Shown piece after piece: positions 19,129 to 30,303 of a stretch of 64,000 nt of DNA. The position numbers and the translations under genes are program-made. Within the stretch, counting starts at the first letter, position 1; every line of letters begins with the position of its first letter. Location of the stretch: positions 2,140,645 through 2,204,644 of the forward strand of contig CP022114.1 of NCBI GenBank assembly GCA_002211745.1, in the 5' to 3' direction. Under the pieces are notes generated by a model. It had not been told where the DNA came from, did no database searches, and saw only the letters and a list, made by a program, of their open reading frames with translations. Source of the DNA: Kluyvera genomosp. 3 (lineage in GTDB: Bacteria > Pseudomonadota > Gammaproteobacteria > Enterobacterales > Enterobacteriaceae).

Positions 19129-19846
19129 CCAGATGCAGAAGTATTACGGCGATAACCACGTGCTCAAAGGCGTCGATCTGGATATCGACATGGGCGAAGT
19201 TATCTCCATTATCGGCCGCAGCGGTTCGGGCAAAAGCACGCTGCTGCGCTGTATCAACGGCCTTGAAGGCTATCAGGACGGCAGTATCAAACTCGGCGGG
19301 ATGACCATTACCGACCGCGACTCGCAGGCGCGGGAAATCAGCTGCTCCATCGGCATGGTGTTCCAGAACTTCAACCTGTTCCCGCATATGACGGCGCTGG
19401 AAAACGTGATGCTGGCGCCGCGTCGGGTGTTGAAGAAAAGCGCCGCCGAATGCCGTGAACTGGCCCAGCGGATGCTGGAAAAGGTCGGCCTTGGCGACCG
19501 GCTTGATTATTATCCGGCCAATTTGTCCGGCGGCCAGCAGCAGCGAGTGGCCATTGCCCGCGCGCTGGCGATGTCGCCGAAAGTTTTACTCTGTGACGAG
19601 ATTACTTCAGCGCTGGACCCGGAGCTGGTGGGCGAGGTGCTCAAGGTGCTGGAGCAACTGGCGGCAGAGGGTATGACGCTGATTCTCGTGACCCATGAAA
19701 TGAATTTTGCCCGCGAAGTGGGCGACCGCGTGGTGTTTATGCATCAGGGACGCGTCTGGGAACAGGGCGACAGCAAGACGCTGTTCGCCGACCCGCAGAC
19801 GACCGAATTGAAGCAGTTTATCTCCTCCGTGCGCGGCCTTAAATAA
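19109..19846 (+). CDS. hpxI: HpxI, ABC transporter ATPase
   Basis: The ATP-binding subunit of the importer, 245 aa, of the GlnQ/HisP class. Walker A is GRSGSGKST, the Q-loop is MVFQNFNLFPHM, the signature is LSGGQQQR and Walker B is LLCDEITSALDP, followed by the switch histidine in LVTHEM. I start it at the ATG at 19109 inside the end of hpxH; longer in-frame starts would run back into the permease. The frame is intact. Confidence 0.92.
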   Translation: MPLITINQMQKYYGDNHVLKGVDLDIDMGEVISIIGRSGSGKSTLLRCINGLEGYQDGSIKLGGMTITDRDSQAREISCSIGMVFQNFNLFPHMTALENVMLAPRRVLKKSAAECRELAQRMLEKVGLGDRLDYYPANLSGGQQQRVAIARALAMSPKVLLCDEITSALDPELVGEVLKVLEQLAAEGMTLILVTHEMNFAREVGDRVVFMHQGRVWEQGDSKTLFADPQTTELKQFISSVRGLK

Positions 19847-19861
19847 CTCAAGGACTTTCCG

Positions 19862-21100
19862 ATGGATATCACTCAGTTTGCACAAATTAACCCGCCGTCT
19901 CGTCTGCTGATGGGCCTGGGCCAATCAACGCCGACCCGCGCGTGCTGCGCGCCATGGCGAGCCAGCTTATTGGTCAATATGACCCGGCGATGACGCACTA
20001 TATGAATGAAGTGATGGCGCTGTATCGCGGCGTCTTTCGGACCGAAAACCGCTGGACGATGCTGGTAGATGGTACGTCGCGTGCCGGGATTGAGGCGATT
20101 TTACTTTCCGCGATTCGCCCTGGCGACAAAGTGCTGGTGCCGGTGTTTGGCCGCTTTGGTCATCTGCTGTGCGAAATTGCCCGCCGCTGCCGCGCAGAAG
20201 TACACACCATTGAAGTTCCATGGGCGAAGTCTTTACCCCGGACCAGGTTGAAGACGCCATCAAGCGCGTGCGCCCGCGGCTACTGCTGACGGTGCAGGGG
20301 ATACCTCCACCACCATGCTGCAACCGCTGGCGGAGTTGGGTGAAATTTGCCGTCGTTACGATGTGCTGTTTTATACCGATGCCACCGCTTCGCTGGGCGG
20401 TAACCCGCTGGAGACCGATGCCTGGCAGTTGGATGCGGTGTCGGCAGGGATGCAAAAATGCCTCGGCGGCCCGTCAGGCACCTCGCCGATTACCCTCAGT
20501 GCGCGGATGGAAGAGGTGATACGCCGCCGCAAATGTGTGGAAGCAGGTATTCGCACCGAGGCCCACCGCGACGGCGTCGATGAGATGGTCTACTCCAACT
20601 ATTTCGACCTCGGCATGGTGATGGATTACTGGGGCCCGGAGCGCCTGAACCACCATACCGAGGCTACCTCGGCGCTGTTTGCCGCGCGGGAATGTGCGCG
20701 GCTGATCCTTGAGGAAGGTCTCGAGAACGGCATCGCCCGCCATAAACTGCACGGCGATGCATTGCTCAAAGGGATTCAGGCGATGGGGCTTGAGACCTTC
20801 GGCGACCTGAAACACAAAATGAACAACGTGCTGGGGGTGGTGATTCCGCAGGGGGTCAACGGCGACCAGGTGCGCAAATTGATGCTCGAGGATTTCGGGA
20901 TTGAAATCGGCACTTCATTCGGCCCGCTGCACGGCAAAGTGTGGCGCATCGGCACCATGGGCTACAACGCGCGTAAAGACTGCGTGATGACCACGCTGAG
21001 CGCGCTGGAGTCTGTGCTGAACTATCTCAAATTCCCGACCACCCAGGGCGCGGCGATGCAGGCCGCGTGGGATTGCTACCGCAGTGAGAGCGCGCAATGA
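19862..21100 (+). CDS. hpxJ: HpxJ, ureidoglycine-glyoxylate aminotransferase
   Basis: A PLP-dependent class V aminotransferase that moves the amino group of ureidoglycine to an oxoacid after allantoate cleavage. The start MDITQFAQINPPSRLLMG and the segment TENRWTMLVDGTSRAGIEA are family features. The cofactor lysine is in SAGMQKCLGGPSG and the C-terminal substrate arginine in KVWRIGTMG. Three lost bases (near 19920, 20218 and 20300) break the first third; the rest is intact, giving about 413 aa. The stop overlaps the hpxK start. Confidence 0.88.
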
Positions 21101-22352
21101 GTCAATTGATACGCCAGCAGGCGGAGAGGCAGCAGGCTGCGGCGCGGGTGATGGTGCGCGCCGATGAACTGGCCGCCATCAGCGAAACGCCGGACGCGCT
21201 GACCCGGGTCTATCTTTCACCGCAACATTTACAGGCAAATCAGCAAGTAGCGCAGTGGATGACGCAGGCGGGATGCGCGTCTGGCAGGATGGGGTCGGCA
21301 ATATTTGCGGGCGTTATGAAGGCGAGCAGGAGGGCGCTCCGGCTATATTACTGGGATCGCACCTTGATACCGTGCGTAACGCCGGACGCTACGACGGTAT
21401 GCTGGGCGTACTGGCTGCTATTGAAGTAGTGCATGCCCTGCATCAACAGGGCGGCGGCTAGCGAAAGCGATTGAGATTGTTGGCTTTGGCGACGAAGAGG
21501 GACGCGTTTTGCCATTACGCTGCTCGGCAGCCGTGGGCTCACCGGCACCTGGCCCGATAACTGGCTGGCGCAGACCGATGCCGACGGTATCAGCGTGGCG
21601 CAGGCGATGATCGACGCCGGGCTCGATCCCGCCCAGATCCACCTTGCCGCGCGCCGAACGCAGGAGATTGCCGCCTATCTGGAGCTGCATATCGAGCAGG
21701 GCCCTGTCTCGAACAGGCCGGTTTGGCGCTGGGGTGGTAGAAGCAATCAACGGTGCGCGCCGTTTGAACTGCCGTTTTGTGGGAGAGGCGGGGCACGCAG
21801 GCACGGTGCCGATGAGCCATCGTAAAGACGCGCTCGCCGCCGCCGCCGAGTGGATGATACAGGTTGAAACGATGACCCGTGAACAGGGCGGGAATCTTGT
21901 GGCGACGGTAGGGACGCTGCGCTGTGCTCCCGGCGCGGTGAACGTGATTCCCGGAGAGGTGACGCTCACGCTGGATATTCGTGGCCGAGCGATGAGCCGC
22001 TTGAGGCGTTACTGAACGCGCTGCTGGCCCAGGCGCAGGTGATTGCTGAACGTCGTCATTTGCAGTTCAGCGCTGAGACGTTTTACCGTATTGCCGCCAC
22101 CGCCTGCGACCCGGGATTACAGCAGATATTGCGCGATGCGGTAAGCGAGGTGCAGGGAGGTTCGCTGACGCTCCCGAGCGGCGCGGGCATGATGCTATCG
22201 CCATCGCCGAACGCTGGCCGGTGGGCATGCTGTTTGTCCGCTGTAAAGGCGGGATTAGCCATCATCCGGCGGAGTCGGTCAACGTTGAGGATGTGGCGCT
22301 GGCGATCGACGCTTTTTCTCGCGCGGTCGCGGCGCTGGATAAAAACGCGTAA
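21097..22352 (+). CDS. hpxK: HpxK, allantoate amidohydrolase (M20 family)
   Basis: A dinuclear-metal M20-type hydrolase that opens allantoate to ureidoglycine, carbon dioxide and ammonia. Metal and dimer motifs, read across repaired frames, are GSHLDTVRNAGRYDG, GFGDEEGTRF, LELHIEQGP, GEAGHAGTVPM and the C-terminal histidine in GISHHPAESV. At least five base losses occur (near 21270, 21465, 21510, 21712 and 21985, with another close to 22195). Repaired length is about 420 aa. It is the last gene of hpxFGHIJK and is followed by a strong hairpin. Confidence 0.85.
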
Positions 22353-22370
22353 AAAAGGCTGTGTCCTGAA

Positions 22371-22404
22371 ACACAAAATCCACGCCGGGGCGTGGATTTT
22401 GTGT
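22371..22404. terminator. Bidirectional terminator after hpxK
   Basis: A perfect 15-bp stem, ACACAAAATCCACGC against its complement, with a four-base CGGG loop lies between convergent hpxK and the metallo-hydrolase gene. The core AAAATCCACGC/GCGTGGATTTT recurs in two other hairpins, at 24291 and 46654. Confidence 0.8.
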
Positions 22405-22416
22405 TGTAAAGCTTCG

Positions 22417-23261
22417 CTACCACTTCATCTCGCCGGTATTGACCTTCGCGCTCAGCTCCAGCGAGCTTTCATCGGCAAGGTTCGGGTAAGCCGCCTTCAT
22501 GGCGCCGATAACCGCAGCCGATCCTTTTTGCTTTTTCAGCGTCTGCTCAAACGTTTGCAGGTAGTTATGGGTGAAGGTGATAGCCGCATCCTTTTCCGGG
22601 CGCGGGCCCAGATAGTGCCCCGGAATGACCTGTTGAGGTTTGAGCGCCTGCATTTCGTTGAGTACCGTCATCCAGCCCTGACGAATCGTCGGGGTCTGCG
22701 TATCCGCCGTCCAGACATGGATGCCGGAAGCAATCCCGGTCCCACCAAGAATCGTTTTGTTGGCCGGGATCCAGACGTAGGCGGCATAGTCTCCTGTGTG
22801 TTTCAGTTCCAGCGGCTCGCCGTCTACCGTAAAGCGGGTGGCGCGGGTCGCTTGCGGCACAATGATTTTGGTTGGCGCGCCGTCTTTCATTTGCGGGCCC
22901 AGAAGGCCAGCTTGGCGTCTTTGGTCGCCTTAATATGATCCACGACGGAGGGAGAGGCCACCACCTCGGCCTGAGGGAAAGCGGTCACCAACGGTTCCAG
23001 ACCGAAATAGAAATCCGGGTCGCCCGAGGTAATAACGATCGTTTTCAGCGTTTTGCCGCTCTCTTTGATCATCTGTACCAGCTTTTCCCCATCTTTCACG
23101 CTGAACTGGGCGTCAAACAACACCGCTTCTTTCGGGCCCGAAACCAGCGTGGAGGAGACCGGGAAAATGCCTTTTTCCTGCGGGTTATAGACGTCAAGAT
23201 GCAGCGGGGCGGCAAAAACGGGCGCCGCGGCCAGGGTGAGGATCAGCGAAAGTGATTTCAT
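22417..23261 (-). CDS. Exported metallo-beta-lactamase-fold protein with a degenerate metal site
   Basis: A periplasmic protein with a signal peptide (MKSLSLILTLAAAPVFAAPL) and the overall MBL fold: GPKEAVLFDAQFS, TIVITSGDPDFYFGLEPL, a later HTGDY and VIPGHYLGP. The usual HxHxDH metal motif after the second strand is replaced by SGDPDFYF, so no histidine of that motif remains, while later histidines persist. It may be a pseudo-enzyme, a binding protein, or use a different metal site. One G is missing near 22889; the repaired protein is about 281 aa. Substrate unknown. Confidence 0.7.
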
Positions 23262-23375
23262 ATAAAGGGTATTCCTGAAGCATTGAGTGATGCCACCATT
23301 TTACAGATTTGCGCTTTTGCCATAATTCCTGAAACAATACATGCTGAGTTTCATAAAACGATCAAATGGGATGTG

Positions 23376-24246
23376 ATGGACAGGATCATGGCGGCAATTA
23401 CCTACAACCGCATTTGTGAACTCGGGAGTCTGAGTGCGGCAGCCCGTTCGCTGGGGATCTCTCGTCCATGGTGAGCCGTTATCTCGATGAGATGGAGAAA
23501 TGGGCCGGTTCGCGACTGATACACCGCTCAACCCGTCGGCTCACCATTACCCCGGCGGGTGAAAAAACGCTGGAGAAAACGCGGCAACTTGCCCTGTTAT
23601 CACAGGGAATTGAAGGGGGGCCACCCGCCTTGCCCGTCAGGAACGCTACGCGTTGCCTGTGCGCATTTTACCGCGACGCATTTGCTGGCGCCGATTGTCC
23701 CCACGTTTCTCGCCCGCTATCCGGCGTTACGTATTGAGGTGGAGATTAATAATCAGCCGGTAAGTCTGGTCGGTGAGCGCATCGATCTGGCGATTCGCAT
23801 CACCAACGAGCCTGAACCGGGGCTATTGCGCGCTATCTGGGACGTGCCGCTCAGTGCTGTGCGCCTCGCCAGGCTATCTTGAACGGGCAGGAACGCCGGC
23901 CTCGCCAGAGGAGTTGCCACAGTATAATTGTTTACACTACAGCCGTTTCTCCGGCCAATCCTGGTCCTTCCGCGACAGTGAAAACAGGGAACATCGGTGG
24001 CCGTGCGCGGTAATTTCAGCGCCGGGATCTCCTCACTGCTGTGTGATATGGCGGCGGCGGATGTGGGTTGGTGATGGTGCCTGAAATTGAAGCGCGCGCG
24101 GGCTGGAGAGCGGCCAGTTGGTTCGGGTGCTGCCGCAGTGGGAACCGCAGCCGCTGGGTATTTATGGACTTTATCAGTCGCGCGATCATCAGCATGCGGC
24201 GTTAAGCTTGTTTCTGGAGGCGATCAAGTTGCACCTGGCGCAATAG
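23376..24246 (+). CDS. LysR-family regulator, frame-broken
   Basis: A LysR-type regulator of about 290 aa. The HTH is clear (GSLSAAARSLGISRPMVSRY after repair), followed by STRRLTITPAGE and co-inducer-domain segments (LRIEVEINNQPVSLVGERID, then GYLERAGTPASPEELPQYNC). The C-terminus reads IYGLYQSRDHQHAALSLF and ends at 24246. At least four single-base losses occur (first near 23467). It diverges from the metallo-hydrolase gene, so it probably regulates that gene. It is the last chromosomal gene before the island. Confidence 0.75.
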
Positions 24247-24290
24247 AAAGAGCCAGGATACGTTACGTGGTGGATACTCAGCAGAAATAA

Positions 24291-24314
24291 AAATCCACGC
24301 AATTGCGTGGATTT
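24291..24314. terminator. 24-bp palindromic hairpin, second copy of the ychF terminator
   Basis: A perfect palindrome with arms AAATCCACGC / GCGTGGATTT around AATT. The identical 24 bases occur at 46654-46677, downstream of ychF. At both places the hairpin stands 54-59 bp from a TTAGACGTT-type ychF 3' end, so this copy most likely belonged to the original ychF terminus, now separated by the island. Confidence 0.7.
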
Positions 24315-24368
24315 AAAGTGTATTTTCTGTTTATTCAGACAGCAACGGACCGCTGAAAACTGCAGATT

Positions 24369-24381
24369 TTAGACGTTAAAC
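24369..24381. repeat. Proposed attL core
   Basis: TTAGACGTTAAAC, read on the minus strand, ends a Phe-Asn-Val-stop reading identical in meaning to the ychF C-terminus. It matches the right copy at 12 of 13 bases. Confidence 0.55.
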
Positions 24382-24440
24382 TGTGATTTTAATCGTATCT
24401 TATTGATATTTATTATTTATCAAAAGCTATGTCTTAAAAA

Positions 24441-24460
24441 TACTCATTCTTGTACTCATT
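24441..24460 (+). repeat. Left integrase arm-type repeats
   Basis: TACTCATTC and TTGTACTCATT lie nine bases apart, about 60 bp inside the proposed left attachment core and in the same orientation as three copies at the right end. Confidence 0.5.
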
Positions 24461-24522
24461 TTGGAGTTGGCTTGCTTGATAGCCAGCAAAGTGCTATGCC
24501 ATCAAACCCCAATGCACAAGCG

Positions 24523-26918
24523 CTACTTGGCATCGTGAAAGCGAAAAATTCGTCCATTCTCGTTTACTTCCGCAACCTTTCTCAAAGCCTCTGCTGGCGA
24601 CAAACTGAACTTTCGGTTAACACAACGAACAGGTGATAGAACTCGGATTTCAAATCCGCTGCGAAGATCCCAGGATCATCAGATCCTAGACAAATAGACA
24701 TAGGGACATCACCTTCAATCACCTCATTCGGCAAGCCCATCCAGCGAAAGATATGATGTTCGCTGACATCTCGATACTGGCTGATACGGGTATTGCTGGT
24801 CGGAGGGCACTCAATCGCTATGTTTCGGCCTGCCATTTTTGCCATCACAGCTTGTTGTAATGCAACAACTGCTTCATCCGGCAAATATTCTAGGGCAACT
24901 TCAACATATTCTGCACGCTGCTTTCGCACATTGTCAGATGTAAGCCATTGCTTATACAACTTTAGTGGTCTTTTCATTCCTGCAGTTTTAGCCAACTCTC
25001 TAGCATGCTCCAACTCTTCCAACCAGAGGGATTTGGTTTTCAACGGCCCATCCAATTCACCCAGTAGGCCTTCAGATTCTGCCAACACCCCCTCAACTCA
25101 AACACCTGATCAAGGGTGGTAATCGAGATTTCTTCTTCTAGCGAAAAAACCTCATGTGCCAAATGAACCGCCTCAATCGCTGCATCACTAGCGTAACGCA
25201 GCAGTTCCGGATGACTTCGAAGTTCTCTCCAGATAAACACCAAATCGAGCAATCTCGTTTCTTTGGTCATGGACAAAGACAATGGCAAAGAGCGTTTCCA
25301 GATGCCAGGTGTGATGCCAATCGCCGTGCAGTGACCAAGACGGTCGCCATTCCGCAAAGGCAAAAATCTCAAAGCATCATCAATTGATCGAATACCACTA
25401 ATCAGATGCGGAAAGTCCTCGCCAACATGATAGGTAAAATGAGCAATACCGGATTTGGCTAGTACCCGGAACAAAGGCCAAACAACTCCGGTGGAGCGTG
25501 CATCTCATTAGCTGCGGCATCTACTCCTCTAATCCATTTTGTCAAACGTGGTTCATGATTCAGGATGTCCATCAGAATAGCAGCCTGATTCTTCAAATCC
25601 TTGAACAGAAACGCGTAGGGATAGACTTCATCTTTTTTGGGCTTTTTCTTGATAAAGTGCGGCACTAGTGCCAGCTCGGCACATATACTGCCAGGCTTAA
25701 CCTGCTCAAGATTATCGAGCACCTGAGTAATATTCAGTGGCTGGGAATGCTCCCAATTTATGGACATATGACATTTGAGGTATTCCCAGTACCCACGCAA
25801 AACGCTGAAGAGCAGTTTTTGCATTTTGCTGGGGTCGCTCTTCGGAGCAAAGCGTCCTTCCAGATAACGCACCTGAGAATATATACCGGCGCCATGTGCA
25901 TGTTTGAAACGAGACAAATAAGATTTCTCGGTTTCTTCTCTCAGCTCCGTCATGGTGTATTTCTGGAACTGATCAAAACCGAAAAAATCGTCTCTCTGAA
26001 CTAGCAGCGTCAAATACTGGTTCTGAATCAGCAGGTAAATCCAAAGCAGTCGTTCCAATCCTTCGGGCGCACCATACCGCCATTTTTCCAATACCCCGGT
26101 TAGCCAGCAAAATTCAGATTCCTGACTATATTTGCGGTCCGTTGGCCAAATCGTCGCAAACTCATGCTCCATACCCTGATGCAGAATTGTGCTGTTCGCC
26201 AACTGCTGTGGGTGCTGCAATGATGTCATCCACTCTGGCAACTCCATGCCCTGAGCTACCCGACAAAGGATTTCGCGAATATTGTTGGCAACCTGCAAAC
26301 GATCCTGGAAGGTTTTGGGCGTCAGTGAGGAATCAATCTGGCCACAGAGTTGTTTCATCTCTTGCGAGACCCATCCCTTATCGAAATCTCTGACGGCCAC
26401 TTCTGGGTGCCTGAGTGCATCCAGCCAGCACTCTTCCGCACTGGTACTACCATTCAGATGCTGGTGAGTTTCGTGCAGGCGTTCACGGTAATGTAGTCCT
26501 CAACAGTCGGGTGATAAGGGTACAAAGGCCAGTGAAAACAATATTCCTGACTGGCAGATCCAGGATTAATGACCTGATGACACGCCATAACCGGCAGGCA
26601 CGACACACGGCTCATCAGAGTTTGCCATTCCGAGAATAAAGCAAGATCGGTTCTGGGGCCATCTTTCTCGTTTTTAACAAATTTTTCAGCGATCAGGCGT
26701 AAGGCCGCTACCGGACCAAGTTTCATATTTCGCTGTTTGAGTTGCTGTTCCAGGGATGACCAAGCCGATTTGGCTACATGATCAGGCAAACTACGCGTTT
26801 GTTCGTATTGAGCAAGGAACACGGATGATTCCACCCTGTCATCAAGTGATACCTCATCCAATGATACGTTACTTAGCCGATCCAACAGTACTGTTGAGTT
26901 AAGAAGAAAGCGTTCCAT
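24523..26918 (-). CDS. rdrB: RdrB, adenosine deaminase of the RADAR anti-phage system
   Basis: RdrB deaminates adenosine nucleotides or RNA in RADAR, together with the ATPase RdrA, and blocks phage growth. The deaminase motifs appear in order: HETHQHLNGST (metal histidines), YHVGEDF, GDRLGHCTAIG, IECPPTSNTRI and LGSDDPGIF. The sequence shows four frame breaks (near 26453, 25475, 25090 and 24612), each repaired by one added base. Adding four bases to the 2,396 present makes 2,400, an exact 799 codons plus stop, ending GRIFRFHDAK at 24523. So the gene is probably intact in the cell. The start follows GGAT and lies 18 bp after the rdrA stop. Confidence 0.9.
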
Positions 26919-26936
26919 ATCCGATCCTTAAACAGA

Positions 26937-29747
26937 TTAATCTTGGCCATTATCTGACGAATATGTTTTATCTTTCTTTGCCGATTTTGAATCATATGGA
27001 GCAGCAGCAATACTGGTGACATGCAAGTTTCTAATTCCCAGACCTGAAAACGAGGGATCATTTTTTTCCATATTATCGAAATCCACATTCTTACTGAATT
27101 CTCCACCAATAATCGTATCCAAACAATTAAGAAAGGATTTTTCTTGCTGGAGAAGTTGCGTATCGGCCGAATTAATTCCACCAAAAGGAAAAAGAAATGG
27201 ATGTATTAACGGGCACTTTATAATGAGATAAAAAATCGGATGGGTTTTTATCAACCCGCCTAAATCCCCTATTGAATCCAGTTTGGTGACGAATTGACCA
27301 ACGGATGTAACAGGATTTTGCTTAAACTTAACAGAAATACTAGACAATGAGTTCTCGTCAATCCGATGATAAGCATCTTCTTCAACCAGTACCGCGTGAA
27401 GGAATGCCAATATATTAAATCGCATAATTTTTGCAGCATTGGTATATTTTGCATATTTTCCTTGGTGCGCATCTTCATCACCACCAAGTAACGCTTTATG
27501 CTTTTCAGATATAGAGGACAAATTAAAAAATAACCGGGTCCATATCTTACCAATCAATATAGAGGAAGGTTTTATTTTTGGTGACTCTTGACGAACAAGA
27601 CGATTCCAAACAATAAGCGCCGTCATTGCTTCACTAATTTCCTTTTCACTAACAATGTCCTGATCTTCCACCTCTTCGACTGTGCCTTTATCCATATGTT
27701 TAGACCATATAGGCGCAACACAAGTGGGTTTCGCCAAAACCTTCAGTAAAGCCTTATTAAATACCTGCTCGCCCATATTTATTTCTGAGCTAGCGTCATC
27801 TTCCACTAGGTTATTCGTATCAATATCCGCTAGATCAGCAATGGCGCCAATTAGGTTGAAAACAGACAGAAAATCCGATGGGACTGGCGTCAATGAGGAG
27901 CTAAGAGAGGCTGCAACAGCAAGCTTCGCCAATCCATTTTCTGAATTTATATTTAATGCTTTGTACACCCCTTTCTCACCACGATTTTTCTTATTTACTT
28001 GTATCATTCCAAGATATACACCTGCTGATTGGGATGGCAACCCATCATCAGAGATAACGGCACAACTTCTATTCGCCCAATTGGTAACACTTTCACGACG
28101 ACCAATTGACATATATGACTTAAACTCTACATCTATACTTGGTCGAGTTTTCTCTACATCTCCCCCAAGTCGCTTCTTCACATGATCAAAGAGACTGACA
28201 CTGCCACATCCAACCAGCATAAGTTGAAGTATTCGTGAAAGACTTCCTCCACACAAAGCACTTACTTGAGAGGATAAATAAACAGAGCAATTCCTGAGAG
28301 CTTCAGAACTTGATTGAGGTCGAAGATAAAATCCGGTATTAACCTCTTGATCCTGACGTGAGTAGCTAAATATATCATCACACAAAGAATCCATACCAAA
28401 CCGATGCTGCTCATAATTCAAACCCACCCTATAAATACTACTAAGCATTGCTCCATATAACGAATCCCTCAGCAAAACACTTTCAGATATACCAGATACA
28501 TGCAAACGGGAGTAATAATCCTGCATCACCTGCATTAACAACCTAACCGGTTGCTTCAAAAGCTCATCAACATACATATCAAGATCGGAGCCAACCCGTA
28601 TGTTCAAACCATTCGAAACAATATTCTCCAAAGCACTCCTAACAGTATTGATCTTTATTCCATCTGTGGTTTTACTGTATAAAACCTTAATCTTTTCAGA
28701 GCTTTGATCTCGTCCTTTCTCTCCCACCAGTTGCAACATGGTTTTCAACTGCATACGCTTCTGTACTGGAAACAGTTTTAACAAATATTGCTGTTCAAGG
28801 TGTTCCACCATATAGCCCCGTTCGGCTAAGCGGGCGCTCTCTTTTTCCTGATCGAGCAAAGTTTTGCTGTAATTTTCGTATTGCTTACCGCGAATCAACT
28901 GGGAATAAAGACGCAAATCCCCGGTCGCCACTACCACCAATTTCTGGCTGTTAAAGAATTTTCGAATAGATTCAAGTACATCCCAACCCGTATCAAACTG
29001 CGTATCGATATCATCAAACGAGATCAAAATGGCCTTACAGCCGAGAATTTCACACGCACGTTCAACCAATTGATCAAAGATTTGCGATAAATTCTGGCCA
29101 CCGATGGAGTAATCAAGCTGGGCATCCAGCTTCAAAGCGTCACTGAAATATTCCGGCTTGTATTCCTTGTCAGTCAGCAGATGAAGACCGCGCTTGAGCT
29201 GTTCAAGGTGACTCTGCCATTCTTCCTTTCGTTTTTTATGGTTATTCGACGACCAATCTCCTCTTAACTCGTCGGATACCATTTTGTTCAGACGGGCGGT
29301 CACCGTGACCAGAATGGGTTCATGACGCGGCAGCTTGGTAGGGTCGATGGTCGGCAGACACTTGATGCTAATGTTGGCATCATCTGTGCCACTGTTCAGT
29401 GATTTGACCACGCTATTGATAAAAGTTGTTTTACCTGCACCGCGAGTACCATCCACAAAGAACACATTACGGCCTGATTCATCAATAAATCGGGCAAGCC
29501 CTGATGGATTGTTGGATTTAGGGAGAGTAATCGAGCTTCGAATGCTTTCAACCAACTGAGTAAGCAACGCTTTCTGGATTAAGTCGCCTTCATTGGTACT
29601 GCCCGGAAGATTGGGGGCGAACAAGTCGATGATGATTTCGTTCGTCTCGTTGTTTTTTTTCTGCGTGTTATTAGTCATATCCGTATTGATCCAGTCATTT
29701 TGTTTTTTGCCAGCCTGTACACCAGAACTGGCGCTTTGAGTTTCCAC
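26937..29747 (-). CDS. rdrA: RdrA, ATPase of the RADAR anti-phage system
   Basis: A 936-residue P-loop ATPase immediately upstream of rdrB. Walker A is GTRGAGKTT (residues 100-108), preceded by NVFFVD, and Walker B is LISFDDID (near 241-248). The remainder is a long, mostly helical domain as in known RdrA proteins, which form rings that dock onto the RdrB shell. The frame is open throughout. The start is uncertain: GTG at 29747 gives 936 aa, while the ATG at 29678 (MTNNTQKK) would give 913; neither has a strong ribosome site. No third RADAR gene (membrane accessory) is evident. Confidence 0.88.
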   Translation of the reverse strand: METQSASSGVQAGKKQNDWINTDMTNNTQKKNNETNEIIIDLFAPNLPGSTNEGDLIQKALLTQLVESIRSSITLPKSNNPSGLARFIDESGRNVFFVDGTRGAGKTTFINSVVKSLNSGTDDANISIKCLPTIDPTKLPRHEPILVTVTARLNKMVSDELRGDWSSNNHKKRKEEWQSHLEQLKRGLHLLTDKEYKPEYFSDALKLDAQLDYSIGGQNLSQIFDQLVERACEILGCKAILISFDDIDTQFDTGWDVLESIRKFFNSQKLVVVATGDLRLYSQLIRGKQYENYSKTLLDQEKESARLAERGYMVEHLEQQYLLKLFPVQKRMQLKTMLQLVGEKGRDQSSEKIKVLYSKTTDGIKINTVRSALENIVSNGLNIRVGSDLDMYVDELLKQPVRLLMQVMQDYYSRLHVSGISESVLLRDSLYGAMLSSIYRVGLNYEQHRFGMDSLCDDIFSYSRQDQEVNTGFYLRPQSSSEALRNCSVYLSSQVSALCGGSLSRILQLMLVGCGSVSLFDHVKKRLGGDVEKTRPSIDVEFKSYMSIGRRESVTNWANRSCAVISDDGLPSQSAGVYLGMIQVNKKNRGEKGVYKALNINSENGLAKLAVAASLSSSLTPVPSDFLSVFNLIGAIADLADIDTNNLVEDDASSEINMGEQVFNKALLKVLAKPTCVAPIWSKHMDKGTVEEVEDQDIVSEKEISEAMTALIVWNRLVRQESPKIKPSSILIGKIWTRLFFNLSSISEKHKALLGGDEDAHQGKYAKYTNAAKIMRFNILAFLHAVLVEEDAYHRIDENSLSSISVKFKQNPVTSVGQFVTKLDSIGDLGGLIKTHPIFYLIIKCPLIHPFLFPFGGINSADTQLLQQEKSFLNCLDTIIGGEFSKNVDFDNMEKNDPSFSGLGIRNLHVTSIAAAPYDSKSAKKDKTYSSDNGQD

Positions 29748-30250
29748 TACATTGAATTCTCAATATTCTCCCCCTAAGTCAGCTCGCGGGGGCATGGAGT
29801 GAAGGTAAAACTGACCACTCCATTCAACCCATCCTCGCGATTGATGGTTCGTTGTATTGAGCTGGCATTAGCACGCACTGGAATCACGTATAACAATTTA
29901 TTAGATTCCTAAATGGGTCAGTTAAACGCCTTATTTGGAGATCTTTCATGCATTCTAAAGAATGCTGACTTCTGGTATAATTACCTGTTTTTACGATGTT
30001 ATCATAGGAATATCCAAAAGAGAGAACGAGAAAACACGACGAAGCATGAATCGTTATGATCACTGCAAATAGTGCGGCATTCCAGGAGCCTTTCGCCACT
30101 TGGCTATCCCTCAGTATGAATCTGAATCTAGGCAACATACCAACTGCGACTGACATAATCTGTCAGTACACATCTGTTATTCATTTCTGGGCAATCCAAG
30201 CCACCGGCCGACAAGAGCGAGCACAGGTCTGCATGATGGTGATCCTGTAA
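29748..30250. other. Spacer upstream of the RADAR operon
   Basis: About 500 bp without a convincing gene. Open frames exist on both strands (for example 29884-30156) but overlap each other and show no family features or ribosome sites. The region should contain the rdrAB promoter; I see no clear operator. Confidence 0.4.
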
Positions 30251-30303
30251 ACGGTCGTGTTTGCCGGACAGCTGTCGCAGGCATTTTCATTACTGCCTAA
30301 GAG

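Noticed and set aside
24291-24314. The 24-bp palindrome as the recombination core itself
   Set aside because: Possible, but the TTAGACGTT copy at matching distance on both sides is better explained by crossover inside ychF with both flanks duplicated; a symmetric core would also not fix orientation.
29884-30156. A minus-strand frame upstream of RADAR considered as a third RADAR gene
   Set aside because: No membrane helices or accessory-protein features; it overlaps other chance frames and runs away from any ribosome site.
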